Shown one piece after another: positions 26,086 to 33,332 of a DNA stretch of 64,000 nucleotides (the first letter of the stretch is position 1; every line of letters begins with the position of its first letter). This DNA comes from Pseudomonas sp. MAG733B (GTDB lineage Bacteria > Pseudomonadota > Gammaproteobacteria > Pseudomonadales > Pseudomonadaceae), in NCBI RefSeq assembly GCF_036884845.1, contig NZ_CP145732.1, positions 1,302,001 through 1,366,000 of the forward strand, read 5' to 3'. The position numbers were made by a program, and so were the translations under genes. The notes under the pieces are model-generated. The model did not search any database. It was not told the DNA's origin and saw only the letters and a list, made by a program, of their open reading frames with translations.

Positions 26086-26112
26086 CAAAAAAAAGCCCGC
26101 GGGAGGGCGGGC
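26086..26112 (-). terminator. Intrinsic terminator of the TonB-receptor gene
   Basis: On the minus strand a GCCCGC / GCGGGC stem (26095-26112) is followed by a T run of about eight. It lies 130 bases after the receptor stop and before the GNAT gene. Confidence 0.85.
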
Positions 26113-26242
26113 AAACCGTAGTTTCTTGAATGAGCGAGGCAAATGTACAGGTTGGCGCGCGGCGGCGGGGTGAAGAAAAGTTCATCTGCCTGCTGATGGG
26201 TGGCGCAGGCCTGGAGCCCTGCGTGCACCCATCGACGTTGTG

Positions 26243-28669
26243 TCAGAAGTTGTACTTGAAACTCGTCATCACATTGCGCGGGGCACCGTAGACACCGTAC
26301 AGACCGGACTGGCTGTAGTACTCGCGGTCGAACACGTTGTTCAGGTTCACCGACGCACTGAGGTTGTGGCTGATGTCGTAGCGCGCCAACAGGTTGGCGA
26401 CGGCGTAGCTGCCCTGGCTGAAGGTGTGCAGGTCGGCGCCCACTTTGCTCTGCCAGTTCACGCCGCCGCCGAGGGTGACCTTGTCCAGAGGGCCGTGCAG
26501 GCGATAGGTGGTGAAAGTCTTCACGCTGTTGCGCGGCAGGTTGGTGCTGATGCGCTGGTCGTCGGCATCGGTGGTCACCGAGTAGGCATACCCGGCAGAC
26601 GCCTGCCAGCCTTCGGCCAGTTCGCCGTTCAGCTCCATCTCGATGCCTTTGGAGGTGGTGTCCTGTTCGGCGCTGTAGACGTTGTCGTGTTGCCAGATCG
26701 CCAGGTTGTCCTGCTCCAGTTTGAACAACGCCAGGCTGGAGTTGAGCTTGCCATCCAGGTGCGTGCCCTTGATGCCGATCTCGTAGCCTTTGCCTTCCAT
26801 CGGGTCGAGGGGTTTGTTGTCTTCGTCGGTGACCCACGAGGCTTGCGGGTTGAAGATTTTGGTGTAGCTGGCGTACACCGACCAGGTGTCAGTGAGGTCA
26901 TAGACCATGCCGGCATAGGGAATGAACACACCGTTTTCTTCACGATTGACCTCGGTTTCTTCACCGCCGTAAGGGCGATCGGAGGTGTCGCGCTTCCAGT
27001 TGATCACGCGGCTGCCGAGGATCAGGCTCAGGTCGTCGGTGACGCTGAAGCGTGAGGTCAGGTAAGCGGCATACTGGTCTTCGTCGATCGAGGATTTGCC
27101 GCTTTCGGTGAAGGCCAGTTTGGCAGAGTTGCCGTCCCAGTTGTACAGGTTGTCGATGGCGCCCGCCGGCGACCCGGCATAGTCGTAACGCCAGCCACCC
27201 CAGCCCGGTACGTTCTCCTTGTACTTGGACAAGGTCATGCCGGTGATCAGTTCATGTTCGCGGCCGAACAGGCCGAACGGGCCGGTGACGTACAGGTCGA
27301 GGTTGTCCTGGCGCGGCGTGCCGGAGAAGCGCACCGGCAACTGCGAAAGTCCGCTGCCATCCTTGTTGAGATCGCCCATGGCGAAGTTGAACAACTCGTC
27401 GAACTTGTTTTCAGCGTGGGTGAGTTCGATCTTGCCGCTCCAGCCATTGCCCAATTGCTGCTCGATGGAGGTGAAGAAACTGGTCTGCTCGTGATCGTTG
27501 TACGACCAGTTCGGTGCTGCGTTGATCGAGCGCTTGAGGTTGGTGCGTTCGCCGGTACTGAAGCGAGTGGGCAGGCCGGAGCGCAGCGGCGAGTCGACAT
27601 CGGTGCGCTGATAACTGAAGCCCATGGTCAGCAACGTGTCTTCGGTCAGGTCGAATTCGGTGATGCCGTAGATCAGTTGCGATTGCAGGTTGTAGCGATC
27701 GATCCAGGCCTTCTCGGTTTTATAGTCAGCGACGAATCGCCCACGCACGTTGCCCGTTTCGGTCAGCGGCCCGGACACGTCGAAACCGGTGCCGTAGCGA
27801 TCCCAGTTGCCGGCCTCGCCAGTGACGCTGGCCTGGGCTTCGGCGGTTGGCCGTTTGCGGATCAGGTTGATGGTCGCGCTCGGGTTGCCCATGCCACTGA
27901 TCAGGCCGGTTGCGCCGCGTACCACTTCGATGCGGTCGTACATCGCCATGCTTTGCGCATAGTTATCCAGGCGGGTGTTGGTGGGAACACCATCGATTTC
28001 ATAGTTCTGGATCGCGAAGCCGCGCGACCAGTAGGCGTCTGTCTCGGACCCCAGGCCATCGCGCACGACCGTGATGCCGGGCGTGGCTTCCATGGCATCG
28101 GTGAGGTTGGTCAGGCGTTGGTCGTCCAGACGCTGGCGAGTCATGACGGTCAGCGATTGCGGGGTTTCCCGCGGGGTGAGGTTCAGGCGCGTCGAGCTAC
28201 TGGACGAATAGGTGGTGTAGAGCCCGGTGCCTTCGGTGATCGAACCCGGCGCCTTGCCGGAAATCGACACCGCGCCCAACTGCAATGCATCGCCGACACT
28301 GGCGTGCAGCGAGTAGTTGCCATTGTCACTCTGACTGCTCTCAAGACCTGTGCCGGCGAGCAGAATCGCCAGGCCGTGATCCGTTGCGTAACGCCCCTTG
28401 AGCCCCGACGTGGTTCGCCCTTCAGTCAATGACGTGGAATAGGACAGCAAGATGTGTGCGGTCTCGCCGAAGCGGGCCAATGCAGGTGCCAGCGGCCCGG
28501 CGGGAATGTCGAAATCCTGCTGCGTTTGCTCGGCGGCCGTCGCCCAGTTCGGCAACATCAGCACTGGGGCGGTTGCGGCCATGCAGGCGATGCCTTGAAC
28601 CACTGCGCCAGCCAGGTTTTGCTTGAGAGAAAAATGCCAGCCCTGGCGTTTGCGAGAGGTGAAGTCCAC
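26243..28669 (-). CDS. TonB-dependent siderophore receptor with signalling domain
   Basis: An 808-residue outer-membrane receptor. The signal peptide ends about residue 46. A short STN signalling domain (F-D-I-P-A-G-P-L-A-P-A-L, about 53-103) shows it is a transducer that talks to a FecR-type partner. The plug follows (about 150-265, with E-V-V-R-G-A-T-G-L), then a beta-barrel ending in the terminal aromatic K-Y-N-F. Genes for FecR and FecI lie upstream on the same strand, forming a cell-surface signalling set. The ligand is likely a ferric siderophore, perhaps foreign, since no synthesis genes are nearby. The Fur box upstream of fecI implies iron control. Confidence 0.93.
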   Translation of the reverse strand: MDFTSRKRQGWHFSLKQNLAGAVVQGIACMAATAPVLMLPNWATAAEQTQQDFDIPAGPLAPALARFGETAHILLSYSTSLTEGRTTSGLKGRYATDHGLAILLAGTGLESSQSDNGNYSLHASVGDALQLGAVSISGKAPGSITEGTGLYTTYSSSSSTRLNLTPRETPQSLTVMTRQRLDDQRLTNLTDAMEATPGITVVRDGLGSETDAYWSRGFAIQNYEIDGVPTNTRLDNYAQSMAMYDRIEVVRGATGLISGMGNPSATINLIRKRPTAEAQASVTGEAGNWDRYGTGFDVSGPLTETGNVRGRFVADYKTEKAWIDRYNLQSQLIYGITEFDLTEDTLLTMGFSYQRTDVDSPLRSGLPTRFSTGERTNLKRSINAAPNWSYNDHEQTSFFTSIEQQLGNGWSGKIELTHAENKFDELFNFAMGDLNKDGSGLSQLPVRFSGTPRQDNLDLYVTGPFGLFGREHELITGMTLSKYKENVPGWGGWRYDYAGSPAGAIDNLYNWDGNSAKLAFTESGKSSIDEDQYAAYLTSRFSVTDDLSLILGSRVINWKRDTSDRPYGGEETEVNREENGVFIPYAGMVYDLTDTWSVYASYTKIFNPQASWVTDEDNKPLDPMEGKGYEIGIKGTHLDGKLNSSLALFKLEQDNLAIWQHDNVYSAEQDTTSKGIEMELNGELAEGWQASAGYAYSVTTDADDQRISTNLPRNSVKTFTTYRLHGPLDKVTLGGGVNWQSKVGADLHTFSQGSYAVANLLARYDISHNLSASVNLNNVFDREYYSQSGLYGVYGAPRNVMTSFKYNF

Positions 28670-28756
28670 GAGTTGTTCCCCATTGAATTGAGTGTCTGGG
28701 GTTTAAGTCTCGCGAGAATCGAAAACGGACCACCCAAGCGCAAAATAATTTGAGCG

Positions 28757-29731
28757 TCAGGCCATTCGGGGCTTCAACGTGACCCAGTAACGGGTGAATT
28801 GCTGGACGTCGAGTTGCAGGGTGTCGGCGACGGCGAGGATGATTCGCTCGGTATTGCCCAGGGGGAACGTTCCGGAAACGCGAACATCGGCGATCGCCGG
28901 GTCGCAAGCCAGATGCCCGCGCCGGTAGCGGCTCAAGTCCTCGAGGAAATCTGCCAGACGCTGGCCTTGGGCAACCAGCATGCCTTGAGTCCAGGCCGGG
29001 GCGGTCAACGCGACGGTTTGCCGGAGCAACAGGCCCTGATCATTGAAGCTGACTTGCTCGCCAGCCTTCAGCGCAAGCGGTTGATGGCGTTGCAGCGAGG
29101 GGCTGATCGCCAGCGTGCCCTGATAAACGCTCACCTGAGTGAACCCTGCACGCTGCCTGACGCTGAAGCGCGCCAGCGCAGCCTCAAGGCGACCGTCGGC
29201 GGTTTCGATCGACAGCAGGCGGCCATCGGCGATGGAGTCGCGGGTGATCAGTATCTCGCCACGCAACAGTTTGATGCGTCGACTTTCACGTTCGAACACG
29301 ACGTTGATGGCGCTGTCGGTGTTGAGTTGAACCTGTGTGTTATCGGCGAGCACGGTACGCCGCTGTTCGCCGATCCTGCTGTGGTAGTCGGCGGTCATGT
29401 CTTGCAGGAGCGCGGTGTCTTTCAGGCTCCAGGCACCCGCACCGGCCGCCAGCAGCACACTGAGTTGCTTGATGGCCGCACGCCGCGACAGCGTTGGCCG
29501 CAGCGTCGCCTGCGCCAGGGAGCGTTGGCCTGGAGTACGAATATCACTCATGCGCTGGGCGAAAGCTTCGGCCCGTTGCCAGGCGCGTTCGTGCAAAGGA
29601 TGCGCCTGACGCCAGCTCATCCAGGCCGCCAGCGTCGCTTCGCTGACGTCGCGTTCCTGAAGTTCCAGATGCCAATGCATGGCCTGTTCGGCCATGTCGC
29701 CGGAGATTGTTTGCAGGTCGTTGCCGTTCAC
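28757..29731 (-). CDS. FecR-family sigma-factor regulator
   Basis: A 324-residue inner-membrane protein that relays the receptor signal to the ECF sigma factor. An N-terminal cytoplasmic domain contains M-S-W-R-Q-A-H-P-L-H-E-R-A-W-Q-R (about 38-53). One membrane segment follows near 87-105, then the periplasmic FecR domain (Y-H-S-R-I-G-E-Q-R-R-T-V-L-A-D and later R-G-E-I-L-I-T). The start overlaps the end of the sigma-factor gene by 4 bases (ATGA-type), so the two are coupled. An 87-base gap separates it from the receptor gene, enough for a sigma-dependent promoter. Confidence 0.92.
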   Translation of the reverse strand: MNGNDLQTISGDMAEQAMHWHLELQERDVSEATLAAWMSWRQAHPLHERAWQRAEAFAQRMSDIRTPGQRSLAQATLRPTLSRRAAIKQLSVLLAAGAGAWSLKDTALLQDMTADYHSRIGEQRRTVLADNTQVQLNTDSAINVVFERESRRIKLLRGEILITRDSIADGRLLSIETADGRLEAALARFSVRQRAGFTQVSVYQGTLAISPSLQRHQPLALKAGEQVSFNDQGLLLRQTVALTAPAWTQGMLVAQGQRLADFLEDLSRYRRGHLACDPAIADVRVSGTFPLGNTERIILAVADTLQLDVQQFTRYWVTLKPRMA

Positions 29732-30249
29732 AGTGCATCCAGGCTTTCATCGAGCAGGATGCACATTGCCCCGGCCTTGACGATGTAGCGCTTGACCGTG
29801 GTGATGGAGACGTTGAGTCGTTCGGCGATTTCCCCGTGGCTCAAACCGTCGATCTGCGACCAGAGAAACGCTTCGCGCACCGGGCGCTCCAGACCTTCCA
29901 GCGCGGCATCGAGGGCGATCAGGGTTTCCAGCAGAATTGCCTGGGTTTCCAGGCTCGGCGCCACCTGCTCAGGCATCGCTGCAAGCGCCTCAAGGTAGGC
30001 GCGTTCCAGTTTTTGCCGACGGTAGTGATTGGATAAAACGCTCTGCGCCACTTTCGCCAGGAAGGTGCGCGGGGCGTGCAGCTCCGGGACCTGTTCCTTG
30101 GCAAGCAAACGCATGAAGGTGTCCTGGGCCAGGTCCGCCGCGCTTTGCGAACAGTTCAGCCGGCGCCTTAGCCAGTTCTGCAGCCAGCCGTGCTGTTGGC
30201 GGTAAAGCACGGCCACGTCGCAGAAGCTGATTTGGGAAGATGGGAGCAT
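29728..30249 (-). CDS. FecI-family ECF sigma factor
   Basis: A 173-residue extracytoplasmic-function sigma factor. Region 2 covers about residues 12-80 (D-L-A-Q-D-T-F-M-R-L, then P-R-T-F-L-A-K-V-A). Region 4 is at about 110-165 (G-L-S-H-G-E-I-A-E-R-L-N-V-S-I-T-T-V-K-R-Y). It should direct RNA polymerase to the receptor gene when FecR reports ligand. A Fur-box palindrome lies 34 bases upstream of the start codon. Confidence 0.93.
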   Translation of the reverse strand: MLPSSQISFCDVAVLYRQQHGWLQNWLRRRLNCSQSAADLAQDTFMRLLAKEQVPELHAPRTFLAKVAQSVLSNHYRRQKLERAYLEALAAMPEQVAPSLETQAILLETLIALDAALEGLERPVREAFLWSQIDGLSHGEIAERLNVSITTVKRYIVKAGAMCILLDESLDAL

Positions 30250-30282
30250 GGTGGGAAGGCGCCGAATGAGTAAATATTACAA

Positions 30283-30299
30283 ATGATAATACTTATCAT
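30283..30299. promoter_or_regulatory. Fur box upstream of the fecI-type gene
   Basis: Perfect palindrome ATGATAATACTTATCAT (7-base arms, 3-base centre), close to the Fur consensus built from GATAAT repeats. Placed upstream of the sigma-factor gene, it implies repression when iron is plentiful. Confidence 0.85.
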
Positions 30300-30339
30300 A
30301 TAGATCGGCTGGGCATGGCTGCAACAGGAGTGTGCGGGG

Positions 30340-30498
30340 AATGATCTGAGCTGCGTAGCCAGAGGACTTGGCATGGGCGCGGGCCAGGGCTCGCCCACAA
30401 AGCCGTCCGTAGGCTGCGAAAGTATCGCCATCGAAGGTTTCCAGTTCGTCCGACACTTTCATGTCGCGCAACTGCCGCACGTAGGTGTTGAGGCGGCG
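30340..30498 (-). pseudogene. C-terminal remnant of a DUF2252-type gene
   Basis: On the minus strand, about 50 codons read Y-V-R-Q-L-R-D-M-K then G-R-L-C-G-R-A-L-A-R-A-H-A-K-S. This is the ending I recognise in DUF2252 proteins, where the line runs R-Q-L-R-D-M-K...L-A-R-A-H-A-R. A stop codon at 30499-30501 cuts the frame upstream, and the rest of the roughly 400-residue family protein is absent. It fills most of the 340-base gap between fecI and hipB. Confidence 0.6.
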
Positions 30499-30588
30499 TT
30501 AGACGCAAACTCCGAAAGCTCTCTGTTTCATAGCATTATTATGTTATGTATACGATACATTGGTCGGTGAATGTAACGGTAACAGGAC

Positions 30589-30840
30589 ATGGACTATTCC
30601 CTGCTGGTTTCCCGGCTTGGCAAGCAGATACGTGATAAGCGTGTGAATCGGGGCCTTACACAAGCTCGGCTGGCCGAACTCGCCGGGCTGACTCGACAGA
30701 AAGTCATTGCGGTAGAGAAGGGCACTCTGTCGGTAGCCATGGTTGCTTACGCGCGCGTCCTGGGCGCTCTGGATTGTGAACTCGCGGTCATTCCTGCGGC
30801 GATGCCGACCCTTGAAGAGCTAGGGGATCTGTTCGAATGA
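30589..30840 (+). CDS. hipB: HipB-type antitoxin, XRE family
   Basis: An 83-residue helix-turn-helix protein: L-G-K-Q-I-R-D-K-R-V-N-R-G-L-T-Q-A-R-L-A-E-L-A-G-L then T-R-Q-K-V-I-A-V-E-K-G. It is followed by a hipA gene with an ATGA overlap, the standard hipBA layout, and should bind both HipA and the operon promoter. Length is close to E. coli HipB (88). The upstream 40 bases are AT-rich and probably hold the promoter, but I cannot place operator repeats with confidence. Confidence 0.87.
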   Translation: MDYSLLVSRLGKQIRDKRVNRGLTQARLAELAGLTRQKVIAVEKGTLSVAMVAYARVLGALDCELAVIPAAMPTLEELGDLFE

Positions 30841-32036
30841 AAATGACTTCTCTTGCTGTCAGTACACCTGAGGGCCTCAGCGGCCGAGTCCTCACCAGCG
30901 CTGACGATTTCATTTTTCGCTATCACGAAGAAGCATTGCCAGAAATGGCAATCAGCTTGTCGATGCCTGTGCGGCCTGACGAGTTTCGACGACGGGATCT
31001 GCACCCCATTTTTCAGATGAACCTGCCGGAAGGCTATGTGCTGGAGCAGCTTCGTAATCGCCTGGCTAAAACCGTAAATGTCGATCCGATGCTGTTGCTG
31101 GCACTTTCCGGAAGCAGCTCGCCCATTGGCCGCGTTCGGGTGCGTTCCGAGGCAGTCGACGCTTTGTTGGGGGAGCAGCAGTTTCCGGGGGAAAAGCTTG
31201 AAGAGATTCTGACGTGGGACGGTACCGAAGATATCTTTGCCGGACTTCTCGATCGCTACATCCTGCGAGCCGGTATTTCAGGTGTTCAACCCAAAGTATT
31301 GGTGCCGGAGCAGCGGGAAGCGGAACTGTCCCGCGTGACTTCGAAAACAGCGGACTTGATCATCAAAAGTGGCCGTGACGAGTTCCCCGGGCTTGCGATC
31401 AATGAATTCCTTTGCATGTCCATTGCCAAGGAGGGAGGTCTGCCTGTCCCGGAGTTTTATCTGTCTGACAATGCAAAGCTGTTTGTCATGCGTCGCTTCG
31501 ATCGCGACGACCAACTCAACCCGATTGGTTTTGAGGACATGGCCGCTCTCATGGGGCTATCAGCGGATCAGAAATACAGCAAAAGCTACGCTGCAATCGC
31601 CAAGGCCATCCGTTTGTTCTGCCCCGCGCAGCATCTGCGATCCTCCCTTGATCAGCTGTTCGATAGCGTCGCCTTGAGCTGCATCGTCGGAAATGGCGAT
31701 GCGCACTTGAAGAACTTCGGTTTGCTCTATTCGGAACCCACGCAGCGCGATGCGCGCCTTGCACCTGCTTACGACATCGTCAACACCACCGCCTATATCC
31801 CGGAAGATGTGTTGGCGCTGGATCTGGCAGGTAACAAGTCAATGTTTGCTTCGCGACAAGGATTGCTGGAGTTTGCACAAAACTGCGAGATCGAAAAGCC
31901 AAGGGAGCGCATTCAGAAACTGCTTGCCGCAGTTGAAATGGTGATTGCGAGCTATCCCGAGTATCGAGAGCAGGCACCTCATGTCGTTGGCGCCATTGAA
32001 CAGGCAGCGGCGCCTTTTGCTCTGACGTTTGGCTGA
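30837..32036 (+). CDS. hipA: HipA-type Ser/Thr kinase toxin
   Basis: A 399-residue kinase of the HipA family; E. coli HipA has 440 and phosphorylates glutamyl-tRNA synthetase. Visible motifs: G-I-S-G-V-Q-P-K-V-L-V (ATP loop), F-V-M-R-R-F-D-R, the catalytic loop G-N-G-D-A-H-L-K-N-F-G-L-L-Y, and the metal site L-A-P-A-Y-D-I-V-N-T. All key residues appear intact, so an active toxin is expected. The target cannot be told from sequence. Paired with hipB by a 4-base overlap. Confidence 0.9.
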   Translation: MKMTSLAVSTPEGLSGRVLTSADDFIFRYHEEALPEMAISLSMPVRPDEFRRRDLHPIFQMNLPEGYVLEQLRNRLAKTVNVDPMLLLALSGSSSPIGRVRVRSEAVDALLGEQQFPGEKLEEILTWDGTEDIFAGLLDRYILRAGISGVQPKVLVPEQREAELSRVTSKTADLIIKSGRDEFPGLAINEFLCMSIAKEGGLPVPEFYLSDNAKLFVMRRFDRDDQLNPIGFEDMAALMGLSADQKYSKSYAAIAKAIRLFCPAQHLRSSLDQLFDSVALSCIVGNGDAHLKNFGLLYSEPTQRDARLAPAYDIVNTTAYIPEDVLALDLAGNKSMFASRQGLLEFAQNCEIEKPRERIQKLLAAVEMVIASYPEYREQAPHVVGAIEQAAAPFALTFG

Positions 32037-32099
32037 TTTCGGCGGGTGATCAGCCGGGCTTGGCGCATGTTTTTGCCAAGAATGGATCCGATTAATGTC

Positions 32100-32113
32100 G
32101 TCAATAAAATGAC
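32100..32113. promoter_or_regulatory. FleQ-box-like site upstream of the pel operon
   Basis: GTCAATAAAATGAC matches 13 of 14 positions of the FleQ box GTCAATAAATTGAC known from pel promoters. A weaker second match (10 of 14) ends at 32164. FleQ with c-di-GMP switches pel on in P. aeruginosa. The rest of the 302-base gap before pelX shows no gene. Confidence 0.7.
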
Positions 32114-32337
32114 GAGTTATGCAGGCCAATTGCCGTACGGCGGCAAAATAGACAACCTATTGACAGTGTCAGCGGGATCTCCCATTATCGGCCCGGTTTT
32201 GATGGCCTAGCGCCATAAAAACGTCGGTCGTGACTGGGTAGTTTCCCACGCTTCGCAGCCGCAATATGATGAGAAAGCCCACACCGTTAGCGGACTTCAA
32301 ACACTAGTATCCGCTTGAATCTTCAGGAAGAAATTTC

Positions 32338-33270
32338 ATGTTCGTTGAGCGAGTACTGGTCACCGGCGGGGCTGGATTTATCGGGTCGCATCTTGTGGAA
32401 GCGTTGCTGGCCAAGGGTTACAAGGTTCGCGTGCTGGATAACCTGTCCACCGGTAAAGTCAGTAATTTGCCGATGGACAATGCCAACCTGAACCTGGTGA
32501 TCGGCGATGTCGCCGACAGCGCCGCCGTGGCTCAAGCCATGCGCGATTGCAGTGCGGTCGTTCATTTGGCGGCAGTTGCCTCTGTGCAAGCCTCGGTGGA
32601 TGATCCGGTCGGTACTCATCAAAGCAACTTCGTCGGCACCCTCAACGTCTGTGAAAACATGTTGAAGGCTGACATCAAGCGCGTCGTGTTCGCCTCCAGC
32701 GCTGCCATCTACGGCAACAACGGCGAAGGCTCGGCCATCGACGAAGACACCCCCAAGTCGCCGCTCACGCCGTATGCCAGTGACAAGTTGTCCAGTGAGC
32801 ATTACCTGGATTTCTATCGCCGTGAGCACGGTCTGGAACCGGTGATCCTGCGCTTCTTCAACATCTTTGGCCCACGCCAGGATCCGTCTTCGCCGTACTC
32901 CGGTGTAATCAGCATTTTTACCGAGCGAGCGCTGAAACAGCAGCCTGTGTCGATTTTCGGCGACGGCGAGCAGACTCGCGACTTCGTCTATGTCCAGGAC
33001 CTGGTAAGCATTCTGCTCCAGGCCGTGGAGGCGAACGCGCCGCGCGCGGGTGCGGTGAACATCGGCCTCAGCCGCTCCACCAGCCTCAACGATCTGATCG
33101 CTGAGCTGGGGACGGCCACCGGCAATCCTCTGACGGTCAATCATCAGGCGCCACGGCAGGGCGACATTCGCCATTCGCGCGCCAACAATGCCCGTCTGCT
33201 CGAGCGCTTCAAACTCCCGGAGCCGACATCCGTCGGCAAAGGTCTAGCGCAACTCATCCGCAGTTTGTAA
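32338..33270 (+). CDS. pelX: UDP-GlcNAc C4-epimerase PelX
   Basis: A 310-residue extended SDR that interconverts UDP-GlcNAc and UDP-GalNAc, supplying the GalNAc precursor of Pel polysaccharide. NAD motif T-G-G-A-G-F-I-G at residues 9-16. Catalytic triad S121, Y146 and K150 (Y-A-S-D-K). PelX of P. protegens, encoded just upstream of pelA, has S121 and Y146 at the same positions as I recall. 62 bases separate it from pelA. P. aeruginosa lacks pelX in its pel operon, so this layout is that of the fluorescens/protegens branch. Confidence 0.88.
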   Translation: MFVERVLVTGGAGFIGSHLVEALLAKGYKVRVLDNLSTGKVSNLPMDNANLNLVIGDVADSAAVAQAMRDCSAVVHLAAVASVQASVDDPVGTHQSNFVGTLNVCENMLKADIKRVVFASSAAIYGNNGEGSAIDEDTPKSPLTPYASDKLSSEHYLDFYRREHGLEPVILRFFNIFGPRQDPSSPYSGVISIFTERALKQQPVSIFGDGEQTRDFVYVQDLVSILLQAVEANAPRAGAVNIGLSRSTSLNDLIAELGTATGNPLTVNHQAPRQGDIRHSRANNARLLERFKLPEPTSVGKGLAQLIRSL

Positions 33271-33332
33271 CTCGGTCGGTTTTGCTGCCCGACGTTCAAG
33301 CATTACTGGTTCAGTCATCTCAAGAGTGAGTT

